Of a stretch of DNA of 64,000 nt, positions 1 to 8,199 are shown piece after piece; position 1 is the stretch's first letter, and every line of letters starts with the position of its first letter. Below the pieces are notes generated by a model. That model was given only the letters and a program-made list of their open reading frames with translations. It was not told where the DNA came from and did no database searches. A program made the translations under genes and the position numbers. This DNA comes from JAHRAW01 sp965226545 (GTDB taxonomy: Bacteria; Pseudomonadota; Gammaproteobacteria; Arenicellales; Poriferihabitantaceae): contig OZ245364.1 in assembly GCA_965226545.1 (NCBI GenBank), forward strand, positions 806,001-870,000, in the 5' to 3' direction.

Positions 1-422
1 AAGACAAAAAATGTCAGTACGGTAAGTATGATGTGACCGTTGTCAAACGGATACGATTTGAAAATGTCGATGACGCCGCCCAAGTTCTCCGGGTTGAATT
101 TGTAAAGCCAACGAATTTGGGCAAGAATTAGCCCCCCTAAAATAAGGGCGCGCACATTTTTATTATCGAGCATTCGCTCAAGCCACCAGAAAAATTGGTG
201 GCATGAACGTTTGTACCACAGGTGGATAGCAACAAGCATGGCGAGCAACAACAGTAGGTTGAGATATTTATCAATGCTGTCGTTAACTCCAAGCGCATCG
301 CCCAGAAAAGAAAAATCCGACATGTAAAGAGAGTAGATAACGATGGCAACGCCATACAAAACCCGAAGTTTGAATTCGCGGGTGTAAATCCACTTTTTGC
401 TGCTTCGTTTAAATATCGCCAT
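1..422 (-). CDS. N-terminal part of an unrecognised multi-spanning membrane protein (runs off the left edge)
   Basis: About 140 codons are open from the ATG at 422 to the window edge. The product begins MAIFKRSSKKWIYTREF and has hydrophobic segments near residues 20-37, 53-70, 91-105 and from 130 on, so it is an inner-membrane protein. I do not recognise the family. A GGGGT Shine-Dalgarno-like stretch lies just before the ATG. The first ~11 residues and about 30 bp of upstream DNA closely match those of the next gene (starting at 1338), although the rest of the two proteins is unrelated. This suggests a duplicated 5' end attached to a different body. The 3' end is outside the window. Confidence 0.6.
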   Translation of the reverse strand, partial: MAIFKRSSKKWIYTREFKLRVLYGVAIVIYSLYMSDFSFLGDALGVNDSIDKYLNLLLLLAMLVAIHLWYKRSCHQFFWWLERMLDNKNVRALILGGLILAQIRWLYKFNPENLGGVIDIFKSYPFDNGHIILTVLTFFV

Positions 423-455
423 TTGATTTACCCCAACGTTGATGTTTTAAGTTAA

Positions 456-472
456 CGGCGACGGTGTCGCCG
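456..472 (-). terminator. possible hairpin terminator
   Basis: A perfect 7-bp stem (CGGCGAC / GTCGCCG, 3-nt loop) lies downstream of the minus-strand gene ending at 529. On the minus strand it is followed by only a weak T-rich stretch (TTAACTTAAAA), so Rho-independent termination is possible but not certain. Confidence 0.35.
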
Positions 473-528
473 CGCGAAATCGGCATCAAACTTTAACCAA
501 ATCACACAAAGGTGTCTCTTGGCTGTTT

Positions 529-1338
529 CTAATCTTTGCCGTCCTTTCTGATGTTAATGGCGTTCGTAAGGAGAAAAATTTCAGGTGCAACGCCATCGAA
601 GTTTAACGTGGCGCAATCGGATTCCACAAAAGACACTCCCCAACGCACTCCAAATACAGGCAACCCATGCAAATCTGGCGTGTAAACTTCAACTTCAGCG
701 GGCGTTGGCAGTATTTTAACAAGATCCAATCCGCAAATTTTAAACTCCTGATAGTCGCAACGCATTCCGCGCAAATCCGGTTTTTCCGCGTAGTGTCCCT
801 GCTTGGCAATTAACCATTGCAGAATGTATTGAGCGTAAGTAAACCGAGGATGAATCTCTAATGCAATCGCCGACGCTACGCTGATGTCATTGGGATTGTT
901 AGCCAAGGAAGCCCGAGGTTTCGACAAGTCCGGTATTGTGGTTTGTTTTTTAAGGCGATTGATAAAAGCGTCGCGGATTTCATCATCAAACGAATTGGTT
1001 TTTGCGGAAACCCGCAACAGAATTTTTACGCCAACGGCTATCACCGCCGGGTGATCATCTTGCGCAAGTTTGTCCATGCCGGCGACAAAATTGCCCTGTT
1101 GGATTTGTTGTTGCGTGTCGTAGGTGCGGAAAAACCACAAGCAAATAAAGACAGGAAGACCAAACAGCACCGGCTCGAGATAATGACCAACCTTGTCACT
1201 GAAATTGAGCCAGCAATCCAGCCAAGGAAAACCCCATTTGGAAAGACAATAGCCGATGCCGGCGGCAAGGAGCAAGGCGGAAAACCTAAGCCCGTGCGAA
1301 TCAATCAATTTTTTACCGCTTCGTTTAATTATTGCCAT
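529..1338 (-). CDS. member of the 'FRTYD' paralogous membrane-protein family (function unknown)
   Basis: The 269-residue protein starts at the ATG at 1338, with GAGGTG 7 nt upstream; a GTG three codons earlier lies inside that ribosome-binding site and was rejected. Two membrane spans (about residues 18-34 and 55-70) are followed by WFFRTYDTQQQ, then a helical block GVKILLRVSAKTNSFDDE through FINRLKK, a YAQYILQWL motif, and DLRGMRCDYQEF. The block after the membrane segment resembles the non-repeat region of bacterial pentapeptide-repeat proteins (a tract counting gene-level 'IEIGV..L..VSE', followed by A(D/N)LRG-like repeats). The last part here looks like a degenerate remnant of such repeats. 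Five relatives lie between 11297 and 22533. Function unknown. Confidence 0.75.
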   Translation of the reverse strand: MAIIKRSGKKLIDSHGLRFSALLLAAGIGYCLSKWGFPWLDCWLNFSDKVGHYLEPVLFGLPVFICLWFFRTYDTQQQIQQGNFVAGMDKLAQDDHPAVIAVGVKILLRVSAKTNSFDDEIRDAFINRLKKQTTIPDLSKPRASLANNPNDISVASAIALEIHPRFTYAQYILQWLIAKQGHYAEKPDLRGMRCDYQEFKICGLDLVKILPTPAEVEVYTPDLHGLPVFGVRWGVSFVESDCATLNFDGVAPEIFLLTNAINIRKDGKD

Positions 1339-1436
1339 TTGATTCACCTCAACGCTAATGTTTTAAGTAATGACGACGATGCCGCCACGTGAAAGCCGAA
1401 TGATAAATCAATTGGGGTTGGTGCGGGCGAAAAAAA

Positions 1437-1452
1437 GCGGGCTTGCGCCCGC
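1437..1452 (-). terminator. Rho-independent terminator of the gene ending at 1474
   Basis: The stem GCGGGC-TTGC-GCCCGC has a run of A on its left side, which gives a T-run after the hairpin on the minus strand. The same hairpin core recurs at 8720, 9279 and 10314. Confidence 0.8.
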
Positions 1453-1473
1453 TTTTCCCAACAATTTGTTTTG

Positions 1474-2025
1474 CTATGAATTGAGTTTCTTTGTAATGTC
1501 TTTAATTGCTTTATTTGCGCAACGTGCTAACTCCACAAATTGGTCATTGCATTCATTCAACATACCTTTTTTAACAATCAATTTGCCTTTTACGTCCTCC
1601 TCTGTTTCGTTGGCGAGTTCGCTAATCACCAAAATTCTTTCCGCTGTGAATGCCTGTGCTAAAAAGTTACAAAATATTTCTGCTTCCTCGGCGCGTAACT
1701 CATCAAAAATAACGCTTGCGGTATTTCGAAAGGATGCGTAGTGACTGCTCCAATGTTGCAGTATCATGGGAATACTGTCGAGAGGACATGTTTCGGCTAA
1801 GCAGTCATCGATTTTCGCAATCGTTTGCTTGGTAATCGCTTGGTAAAAACCAAGAATTACCCACAATTTTTTCACCGCATCCAACTCCCGTTGCAATTTT
1901 GCTATTGCGGTGAGTTTGATGTTGTTTTTGTGCTGCTTATCGGTTTGCCAAATCAATACAATGGCTGCAACTACAATTGCAAAAAAAGAAAGTAAATTGC
2001 TAACCCACATTACTATTTCGTTCAT
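1474..2025 (-). CDS. single-TM protein with a long helical cytoplasmic region, family unknown
   Basis: The 183-residue protein begins MNEIVMWVSNLLSFFAIVVA, so one membrane span sits at the extreme N-terminus (residues ~5-27). A charged helical region follows with KLQRELDAVKKL and YQAITKQTIAKIDDC. It is a clear paralogue of the protein at 7533-8129 (KLQREMDAAKKL, YQAITTQVIAKVDDC). The ATG at 2025 was chosen because GGGGGA lies 5-9 nt upstream; TTG and GTG codons just before it are alternatives. No catalytic motif is visible. The upstream intergenic DNA is also shared with the 7533 gene, so the locus arose by segmental duplication. Confidence 0.7.
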   Translation of the reverse strand: MNEIVMWVSNLLSFFAIVVAAIVLIWQTDKQHKNNIKLTAIAKLQRELDAVKKLWVILGFYQAITKQTIAKIDDCLAETCPLDSIPMILQHWSSHYASFRNTASVIFDELRAEEAEIFCNFLAQAFTAERILVISELANETEEDVKGKLIVKKGMLNECNDQFVELARCANKAIKDITKKLNS

Positions 2026-2048
2026 CACATCCCCCAATTAAGTTAAGT

Positions 2049-2070
2049 AAAAAACCCACCCAAAGGGCGA
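2049..2070 (-). terminator. degenerate terminator after the sugar-dehydratase gene
   Basis: On the minus strand CGCCC-TTT-GGGTG is followed by GGTTTTTT. The stem is short and imperfect, but the segment corresponds in position and sequence to the stronger hairpin at 8154-8171, including the shared neighbouring AATTAAGCCGTTT. Confidence 0.4.
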
Positions 2071-2113
2071 TATGAATTAAGCCGTTTGCCATCGCTCTTC
2101 GAGTGTTGCCCCA

Positions 2114-3136
2114 TCAACTCAACCACTTATCATTCCCCAAAGTCCACTTCACCGCCCGCGCAAACGACTCTTCGGTTGATATCGGCATCGTCCAGCCGGC
2201 TTCGCGCAACGCTGTGCCGTCCAAACTGTAGCGCAAATCATGTCCCGGGCGGGAGGAATGGAAATCCACAAACTCAATCTTCGGTTGCTTGCCGACGATG
2301 TTGGCGATCATTTTCACAATCTCGAGGTTGGATATTTCGCGGTCGCCGGCGACATTGAATCTTGTCGGTTTTTGGGCGCCGTCTTCATCGTTGGAATATT
2401 GCACCGCATCGATGTTTTGCAATATAAACTTCACCGCGTCGGCGTGATTGCGCGCATGCAGCCAAACGCGCGAACCGGACACCCATTCGTCGTTTATTTT
2501 TTTGGCGTGGATGATGTTGTTTTCATCGCGCAAAATTTTGCGGATGGTCATCGGCACAAATTTTTCGATGTCCTGCCGCTCGCCGAAATTGTTCATTGTG
2601 TTGGTGATGATGAGCGGCACGCCGAAGGTGCGCCAATACGAAAACGCAATCATTTCCTGCGCGGCTTTGGATGCGGCGTACGGATTCGACGGATAAAACG
2701 GCTCGCCTTCCTTATGGCTGTAACCTTCGGGCGCGGGGCCGTACACTTCATCGGTCGATACCTGCACAAACTTTTCGACTTTGGCGGCGCGCGCGTATTC
2801 GAGCATGTTCAACGCCAACGCGATGTTGTTTTGCACAAAATCGACCGGATGGGTGATGCTGCGGTCGACATGCGAATCGGACGCCATGTTGACGATGTAA
2901 TCAATCTTGCCGAGTTGGTCGGTCAGCATTTGATGCAACGGCGCGCGCAAATCATGCCAAAGCAACGTAACCCGCGCCGGGTCGTAATCGCGCATATCGG
3001 TGACGCGCTCGACGCGCCCGGCATAACGCAACGCATCGATGACGACGATGTGCCAATCGGTGGTCGCAAGATAATGCTCGACCGTATGACTGCCGATAAA
3101 GCCAAGACCGCCGGTGAGTAGGATGCGTTTTTTCAT
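2114..3136 (-). CDS. NAD-dependent dTDP-glucose 4,6-dehydratase-like sugar-nucleotide dehydratase/epimerase (extended SDR)
   Basis: The 340-residue protein has the Rossmann NAD-binding motif GGLGFIGSHTVEHYL at residues ~8-22. It also has the SDR active-site pattern STDEVYG plus YAASKAAQE (Tyr/Lys catalytic pair, Thr-Asp-Glu dehydration triad as in RmlB). The later NTMNNFGERQDIEKFVP and the WLHARNHADAV segment are typical of RmlB relatives acting on NDP-hexoses. MKKRILLTGG at 3136 is the natural start; the frame is open 29 codons further up, but that part has no similarity to the family. It probably supplies an activated deoxysugar to the surface-polysaccharide genes in this island. Unlike classic rfb operons, no rmlA, rmlC or rmlD is adjacent, so the exact substrate is uncertain. 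Confidence 0.85.
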   Translation of the reverse strand: MKKRILLTGGLGFIGSHTVEHYLATTDWHIVVIDALRYAGRVERVTDMRDYDPARVTLLWHDLRAPLHQMLTDQLGKIDYIVNMASDSHVDRSITHPVDFVQNNIALALNMLEYARAAKVEKFVQVSTDEVYGPAPEGYSHKEGEPFYPSNPYAASKAAQEMIAFSYWRTFGVPLIITNTMNNFGERQDIEKFVPMTIRKILRDENNIIHAKKINDEWVSGSRVWLHARNHADAVKFILQNIDAVQYSNDEDGAQKPTRFNVAGDREISNLEIVKMIANIVGKQPKIEFVDFHSSRPGHDLRYSLDGTALREAGWTMPISTEESFARAVKWTLGNDKWLS

Positions 3137-3200
3137 TGCGTGTTTTTGAATTGTGTGCCTTCGGCTTGGCGTGGTTTTTATTGTTGGTGAATAAAAAGAA

Positions 3201-3232
3201 CCCTCGGGTCGCTCCCAGCGCATGCCCGAGGG
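3201..3232 (-). terminator. hairpin terminator (repeat family A, copy 1) of the NYN-domain gene
   Basis: CCCTCGGG pairs with CCCGAGGG around an inner mini-stem CGCT/AGCG. An AAAAAG tract on the left provides the minus-strand T-run. Nearly identical to the element at 3978-4009. Confidence 0.75.
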
Positions 3233-3271
3233 GGGTAAGGCGGGTGAATGTAGCAGTTTATGAATGGTGTG

Positions 3272-3943
3272 TCAACCGAAGCGAAGTTGATGTTGAGGCG
3301 AGTTTATTTTTTTGAAAGCGTCGGCGGGGAATCGATTGCGGGTAAGCGGGATGAAAGTGTTAACTGCGGCGCTAAGTTGTGTGCCGGGCAACGCGCTTGT
3401 TGCAATCACTCTTTTTCCGCAAGCCTGCGCCAATCGAACCGCCGGCACAAAATCTTCGTCCGCCGATAACAAATAGGCAACGTCGTATTTGTCTCGATGC
3501 GCGTAATCAACCAAATCGACCGCGAGATGCACATCAACTTGCTTTTCACCGCGCTTTTCAGTTGGTTGAGAAATAATTTCCTCAAGTGATTTGTGAATAT
3601 CCTGCGGGATGTTATCCCTTTGGGTTTCCAAAAGCGCTTTGATTTTCTTGTTTATTGGATGGTTGCCCGGGTCAACTAACCTCGTTACCATGCGCCCGAA
3701 ATAAACCTGCACATTTTGCGATTGGATTTTGGCGATGAATTGTTCCTGTCCGAATTTTTGGTGACGTGGGCTTAAAACCTTTCCCACATAGTAACGAATC
3801 CCCAGCAATTCCCTTTCTTGAACAAGGTTTTTGGCGAAGCGCGAGTAGTTAACCAAGTTGCTGTCCACTCCGATTTCGTCAAGCGCGTGATACCAATTGC
3901 TGCCATCAATAAACAACATCGCGCGTTCGCTGCTTGCGTTCAT
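3272..3943 (-). CDS. NYN-domain (PIN-like) protein, LabA/DUF88 type
   Basis: The 223-residue protein fits the NYN family, predicted metal-dependent RNases of the PIN fold. MLFIDGSNWYHALDE near the N-terminus carries the first catalytic Asp and the conserved Asn. DVHLAVDLVDYA and VAYLLSADEDFVPAV carry further acidic residues, and the segment GKRVIATS follows as usual in NYN proteins. The ATG at 3943 has AAGAG just upstream. The gene is followed by a strong terminator. Its RNA substrate and partner cannot be read from the sequence. Confidence 0.85.
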   Translation of the reverse strand: MNASSERAMLFIDGSNWYHALDEIGVDSNLVNYSRFAKNLVQERELLGIRYYVGKVLSPRHQKFGQEQFIAKIQSQNVQVYFGRMVTRLVDPGNHPINKKIKALLETQRDNIPQDIHKSLEEIISQPTEKRGEKQVDVHLAVDLVDYAHRDKYDVAYLLSADEDFVPAVRLAQACGKRVIATSALPGTQLSAAVNTFIPLTRNRFPADAFKKINSPQHQLRFG

Positions 3944-3977
3944 TCTCTTAATCCATTAAGTCCATTAAAAAAAAGAA

Positions 3978-4009
3978 CCCTCGGGGCGCTCCCAGCGAAT
4001 GCCCGAGGG
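3978..4009 (-). terminator. hairpin terminator (repeat family A, copy 2) after a glycosyltransferase remnant
   Basis: Same architecture as the element at 3201-3232: CCCTCGGG / CCCGAGGG with inner CGCT/AGCG and a left-hand A-run. It lies just past the stop of the minus-strand glycosyltransferase fragment ending at 4063. Confidence 0.75.
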
Positions 4010-4062
4010 GGTTGAGGCGTTAACTATAGCGTTTTGTGCGGAGCATTGCAACTATTTTCCAA

Positions 4063-4376
4063 TTATTTTTTCATTGATTTTCGCACTATTTTCACCACCA
4101 ACCGCACCTTCCGCTCCAAATTCACCCCGCGCATCACCTTCGCCCTGCGCCACCCCGCGGCGATTTCGCGCGGGGGTGCGCCGGCTTTTGCCAAGCCGAG
4201 CAGTTGTCCGTATAGAAACAGTGCCGCGCGTTTGGTTAGGGTGGTTGGGTCGGCGGATTTTTCGGTTGTGAATGTTTGTATTTCGTCGGTCAGTGCGTCG
4301 AATAGTTTGATGTTTTTAATTTGCGCGTTGTCAAACCAATCGGGGTTGATGTTGGCGGGGGTTATAGCGAAATAGT
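4063..4376 (-). pseudogene. 5'-truncated GT2 glycosyltransferase (C-terminal fragment)
   Basis: Reading the minus strand gives an open frame ending at the TAA at 4063. It aligns with the last ~100 residues of the two intact glycosyltransferases at 5405 and 6415: INPDWFDNAQIK, FTTEKSADPTTLTKRAALFL, YGQLLGLAKAG, and MRGVNLERKVRLVVK against LRGVNLERKWRLVVKG. Similarity stops near 4376 and there is no GT-A catalytic half, so the copy has lost its N-terminal two thirds. The fragment retains its own terminator. It is most likely the end of an ancestral third tandem copy. Confidence 0.8.
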
Positions 4377-4442
4377 GTATGGTTGGGATTCGCGCCGCCC
4401 TTGTCGGCGGTTTTTATTAACCAATATCTTTTGGGGGCTATT

Positions 4443-4787
4443 ATGGCTAAGCGTAATTGTGGTGAAAGGTTTGTTATGAAGAACGATGCAATACTGGGAA
4501 TTAACAGTCCAAAACAATATCTTGATGGTCCGCACGATGTCGTTTACACAAGCATGGGCGAAGGTGATGAAGGTCGCTGGGCGGTGGTTACGCTGAAGTG
4601 GGAGGGCAAGCCGCGTCTCGGTGTTCGGTGGTTTCACGGTAAACACGGCTATCCGCTAGGGCACTTTGGTTATGGCACATGGTATGTCGTGCCGCCGATG
4701 CTGAGCAAAGGGCTTTTGGCGAGTTTGCCGCTTGCTAAACCGGTGTTGGAAAAAACCACGGGGTTTTTGCGTGAGGAAAACGAATAG
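4443..4787 (+). CDS. 114-residue hypothetical protein
   Basis: One of only two plus-strand genes in the first 24 kb. Starting at the ATG at 4443 (MAKRNCGERF), with a GGGGG stretch 8-12 nt upstream, it is soluble and rich in aromatic residues and glycine (WAVVTLKWEGK, VRWFHGKHGYPLGHFGYG). It looks like a compact beta-rich domain. No family is recognised. A strong plus-strand terminator follows at 4815, which supports it as a real, separately transcribed gene. An in-frame ATG 20 codons earlier (4383) lacks a ribosome-binding site and overlaps the glycosyltransferase remnant's edge. Confidence 0.6.
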   Translation: MAKRNCGERFVMKNDAILGINSPKQYLDGPHDVVYTSMGEGDEGRWAVVTLKWEGKPRLGVRWFHGKHGYPLGHFGYGTWYVVPPMLSKGLLASLPLAKPVLEKTTGFLREENE

Positions 4788-4814
4788 TGAATGTAACCGT
4801 TTTAAAAATAACCG

Positions 4815-4841
4815 CCCTCCCCCTAGCAGGGGAGGGGGTTT
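4815..4841 (+). terminator. Rho-independent terminator of the 4443 gene
   Basis: An 8-bp G+C-rich stem CCCTCCCC / GGGGAGGG with a 6-nt loop is followed by GGTTT. The T-run is short. Confidence 0.55.
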
Positions 4842-5404
4842 GAGCAAGCGCAAAAAAGTCAAATAATGTAGAGTAGCATCTCAAGAAAAATACGAACGCT
4901 TACTGAAATTTCGCATAAGAACTTACATTTAAGAAATAACTTACATTTAAGATTACTAATAAAATTTAGGTCGGATTTGGGGCTACTTGAATTAAATCTG
5001 AAATCAAGTTTAGCCTTGTGTTTCCAGCGCAATTTTACTTTCATATTAACCCTTTTAGTAAGTGTAGATTATCCCGTCCAAGTATCTGGCGGGGGCGGGC
5101 TGGCTCCCACTTTTGCAAGCGAAAGAAACAGCACTCACGCGCCCACGGTAAAGCGGCAACGCAAGCGATTTAAGTATACCAGCGAGATAAAGCGGATTGC
5201 ACCGCTGTTCTGTTTACGGCGCCCGTTTGTTTTTTTGTTTAACGTTTTTTTGTACGATTTTCCGTAAAATTTTCGGTTAATACCTAACATTTCATCTCAC
5301 CCCCACACATTCACTCCCCCACCGCAATATCCTCCGCAAAATCACCGGCGCGGGTTTTTGTAGGGCTTGTTTGTCGGGCGGGCTTATCCAACGTGCAAAC
5401 CCCC
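4842..5404. other. 563-bp stretch without a recognisable gene
   Basis: This A+T-richer segment contains a 13-bp direct repeat ACTTACATTTAAG at 4921 and 4939 (18-bp period). Short open frames on both strands (for example 4977-5267 plus) have no ribosome-binding site and no recognisable product. The right end (about 5270-5400) is pyrimidine-rich non-coding DNA behind the glycosyltransferase gene that ends at 5405. I see no tRNA or clear terminator. Confidence 0.5.
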
Positions 5405-6415
5405 TCACCCCCACCCCTTCACCACCAACCTCCACTTCCTCTCCAAATTCACCCCGCGCAACAACCTCGACCGCCGGTAGCAGTTATACACTTCCCGCAG
5501 CGTAGTGTCGGTTTTTGCCAAGCCGAGTAGTTGGGTGTATAGAAATTGCCCGCCGCGTTTTTTTAGGCGGGTTTGGTCGTAGTTGGTGGTGGCGGTTTTT
5601 TCGGTTATGAATGTTTCGATTGCGGTTGCGAATTTGTTGAAAAATTCGGGGGTTTTAATTTGTGCGCCTTCGAACCAAGTGAGGTTGATTTGTGCGGTGC
5701 TGTTGGCGTTGATGAATTTGATGATGGTTTGCATCTTTTCGGTTATGCCCAATTGCATGTGCAGTCCGCTGAAGTTTTTCTCGTGCCAACGATAGGCGAG
5801 CAATTGGTTTTTTAAGATTACCAAATCGGTAACGCGCGACAGTTGCAAAAATAAATCAACATCGAAAGCGACGCGAAGATTTTCATTGTAGGCAATGCGA
5901 TTGTCGCGCAATACATCGGCGCGCAACATCGCAAGCGGATGCCGGATGGCCGGCCCGTATTTCAATGTTTCGGCGCGCATCTGCGGCGGCGTCAATTCCA
6001 CTTGCGCTTTATGCACCGCATCGAATGGCGGCGGTTGACCGGTAAACATTTTGTTGTGCGCACTAACCGCGCCGACATTTGGATGGTCGCGCAAAAATTT
6101 CGCCTGCACTTCCAGCCGTTGCGGATGCGATATGTCGTCCGACTCGGCGATGGCGAGATAGTTGCCGCGCGCCAGTTGTATCGCGCGGTTATAGGTTTTG
6201 GCGATGCCGAGGTTTTGTGGGTTGGTGTGATAAACGATTTTCGGCGAATCGTATTCGCGCACAATTTTTTCGGTGTCATCGACGCTGCCGTCGTTGATTA
6301 TCAGCAGTTCGAAATCCTGTTCGGTTTGCGACAGCACCGAATCAATCGTGGCGCGGATGTATTGCGCGGCGTTGTATGCCGGCGTTACGACCGTGATGGA
6401 AGGCGCGCCCGACAT
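5405..6415 (-). CDS. GT2-family glycosyltransferase (tandem copy B)
   Basis: The 336-residue GT-A enzyme starts SITVVTPAYNAAQYIRATI. It carries FELLIINDGSVDDT (nucleotide-binding Asp), YLAIAESDDISHPQR (DXD-type metal-binding SDD) and a later RHPLAMLRADVL segment, as in rhamnosyl- and hexosyl-transferases of O-antigen and capsule clusters. The start ATG overlaps the stop of the upstream gene by one base (TGATG), so the two are translationally coupled. Residues ~8-100 are nearly identical to those of the upstream copy while the C-terminal halves diverge. Acceptor and donor sugars cannot be told. Confidence 0.85.
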   Translation of the reverse strand: MSGAPSITVVTPAYNAAQYIRATIDSVLSQTEQDFELLIINDGSVDDTEKIVREYDSPKIVYHTNPQNLGIAKTYNRAIQLARGNYLAIAESDDISHPQRLEVQAKFLRDHPNVGAVSAHNKMFTGQPPPFDAVHKAQVELTPPQMRAETLKYGPAIRHPLAMLRADVLRDNRIAYNENLRVAFDVDLFLQLSRVTDLVILKNQLLAYRWHEKNFSGLHMQLGITEKMQTIIKFINANSTAQINLTWFEGAQIKTPEFFNKFATAIETFITEKTATTNYDQTRLKKRGGQFLYTQLLGLAKTDTTLREVYNCYRRSRLLRGVNLERKWRLVVKGWG

Positions 6416-7434
6416 CAGCGTGTCAATGCCTTTGCAAACAAGCGCAGTTTCCTTTCGAGGTTTATTTGCTTTAACAATGTTGACTGACGGTATGCCGCGT
6501 AAATTTCGCGCGGCGGCGTGTGTTTGGTCAAGCCGAGTATATGCCCGTATAAAAGCAACGCGGCGCGTTTGCGCAGGGTTTTTGTGTCGTATCGCGGGTT
6601 GTTGGTTTGCGCGGCGACAAACTCTTCGATTGCCGCAATTAAATGCGCGAAGTAATCGATGTTTTTTATTTGCTTGATGTCGTCAAACCATTCCGGGTTA
6701 ATTTTTGTTTGGCAGTTGCGATTGATAAACTCCACGAATAACTTAACTACTAAGGTTTTCCCCAGTGAGTAGTTTATGGCACTGGTGTTGTGCGTATGCA
6801 AACGATAGGCGAGCAATTCGCAATCCAAATTAATCAAATCGGTTACTTGCGTTATGCGCATAAAGAAATCCGTATCAAACGCAACCACGAAACGTTCGTC
6901 GTAGGTCATATTATGTTGCCGCAAAGTGTCGGCGCGATACATTATAACTTGGTGATTAATTAAGGCGCCGTAATGCAATACGCGCGCGCAAAGTTGCGGC
7001 GCAGTTTCGGTGGGTTTAACGCTACCGGCGTTAATTGTCGCCAGTATTGGCGGTTCACCCGAGAATGTTTTGACTTGTGCGTTCACCACGCCAATCGTTG
7101 GGTTTTCATCCAGCCAACGCGCTTGCACTTCGAATCGTTGCGGATGCGATATGTCGTCCGACTCGGCAATCGCGAGATACTTGCCGCGCGCCAACTGCAT
7201 TGTGCGGTTATAGGTTTTGGCGATGCCGAAGTTTTGCGGGTTGGTGTGGTAAATGATTTTCGGCGAATCGTATTCGCGCACAATTTTTTCCGTGTCGTCG
7301 GTGCTGCCGTCGTTGATTATCAGCAGTTCGAAATCTTGTTCGGTTTGCGACAACACCGAATCAATCGTGGCGCGGATGTATTGCGCTGCGTTGTATGCCG
7401 GCATCAGCGCGGATATTTTTGGCGGGGTTTTCAT
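6415..7434 (-). CDS. GT2-family glycosyltransferase (tandem copy A)
   Basis: The 339-residue GT-A enzyme has PKISALMPAYNAAQYIRA, LLIINDGSTDDTEKIV and YLAIAESDDISHPQRFE, giving the usual nucleotide-sugar and metal-binding acidic positions. The ATG at 7434 (MKTPPKIS) is preferred over an upstream TTG. A minus-strand -10-like TATAAT is present at 7511-7516. The downstream copy (5405-6415) starts inside its stop codon. Together with the truncated copy at 4063 this makes a three-copy tandem family. It probably acts at the cytoplasmic face of the inner membrane in assembling a surface glycan. Confidence 0.85.
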   Translation of the reverse strand: MKTPPKISALMPAYNAAQYIRATIDSVLSQTEQDFELLIINDGSTDDTEKIVREYDSPKIIYHTNPQNFGIAKTYNRTMQLARGKYLAIAESDDISHPQRFEVQARWLDENPTIGVVNAQVKTFSGEPPILATINAGSVKPTETAPQLCARVLHYGALINHQVIMYRADTLRQHNMTYDERFVVAFDTDFFMRITQVTDLINLDCELLAYRLHTHNTSAINYSLGKTLVVKLFVEFINRNCQTKINPEWFDDIKQIKNIDYFAHLIAAIEEFVAAQTNNPRYDTKTLRKRAALLLYGHILGLTKHTPPREIYAAYRQSTLLKQINLERKLRLFAKALTR

Positions 7435-7532
7435 TGTAACGAATCGCAAGTAATCGATGGGTTAAGTCGCATTGGGTTGTTGTTTCGGTGGGTGGGGTTA
7501 AGTGGTGCGGATTATACAATGAGTTGGTGGGA

Positions 7533-8129
7533 TTAGTTGCCGTCCGGTATTTCATCGTATTCAGCCTTCAGTTTTGCAATTGCCTTGTCTGTGTGCACTG
7601 CAAGTTTACAAAAGTCACGGTAGTAATCGTTTAATTTGTCTATTTTTGCAGAAAATTCGGGTGGCATCTCTTCCCCTGTTTCGGGATGAGGGTTTTTGGA
7701 TACCAAGATGCTTTCAGCCGCAAGTGCTTGCACCAAAAAAGCATCAAATATTTGTGATTCAGATGCACGCAAATCGCTCTTAATGCTACTCGCACTAAGT
7801 CGCAGAGATGCATAGTTAGCACTGAGGTAATCTAATATGTGCAACACGTCGTTTGGGGAGTACTTGCCTTGCCAACAGTCATCAACCTTCGCAATTACTT
7901 GTGTTGTAATTGCTTGGTAAGTGGTTAGGGTCGCGAGCAGTTTTTTTGCCGCGTCCATCTCCCGTTGCAGTTTTGCTCTTTTGTCGCGGTTGATGTTGTT
8001 GTTGTGTTGGATTTGTGATTCACGAATCAATCCCCACCGAGCAAACAGAATAGCAGCAGTGGATGCAACGACAGTAGTCGTGATAGTAGCAAAATCACCA
8101 AGCGATATTGTCGGGTCAAATATGCACAT
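7533..8129 (-). CDS. single-TM helical protein, paralogue of the 1474-2025 gene
   Basis: The 198-residue protein has one N-terminal membrane span (about residues 10-32), then AKLQREMDAAKKLLATLTTY and ITTQVIAKVDDCW, which closely match the 1474-2025 protein. The C-terminal part is helical and acidic (FLVQALAAESILVS). GGAGA lies upstream of the ATG. No known domain. The position of the cytoplasmic helical block after a single TM would suit a small membrane-anchored partner or sensor, but this is only inference. Confidence 0.7.
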   Translation of the reverse strand: MCIFDPTISLGDFATITTTVVASTAAILFARWGLIRESQIQHNNNINRDKRAKLQREMDAAKKLLATLTTYQAITTQVIAKVDDCWQGKYSPNDVLHILDYLSANYASLRLSASSIKSDLRASESQIFDAFLVQALAAESILVSKNPHPETGEEMPPEFSAKIDKLNDYYRDFCKLAVHTDKAIAKLKAEYDEIPDGN

Positions 8130-8153
8130 AGTATTCTCCAGTCAAATAAAAAA

Positions 8154-8171
8154 CCCGCCCCGAAGGGCGGG
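8154..8171 (-). terminator. Rho-independent terminator of the gene ending at 8200
   Basis: The CCCGCCC-CGAA-GGGCGGG stem has a 7-A run on its left side, giving a minus-strand T-run. Confidence 0.85.
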
Positions 8172-8199
8172 AGGAATTAAGCCGTTTTCCATTCCTTGT

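Noticed and set aside
2240..3121. 293-codon plus-strand open frame
   Set aside because: It is antisense to the sugar-dehydratase gene, and its translation has no family features while the minus-strand protein is a clear SDR enzyme.
4977..5267. 96-codon plus-strand frame in the 4.8-5.4 kb gap
   Set aside because: No ribosome-binding site and no recognisable product; listed only as part of the gap.
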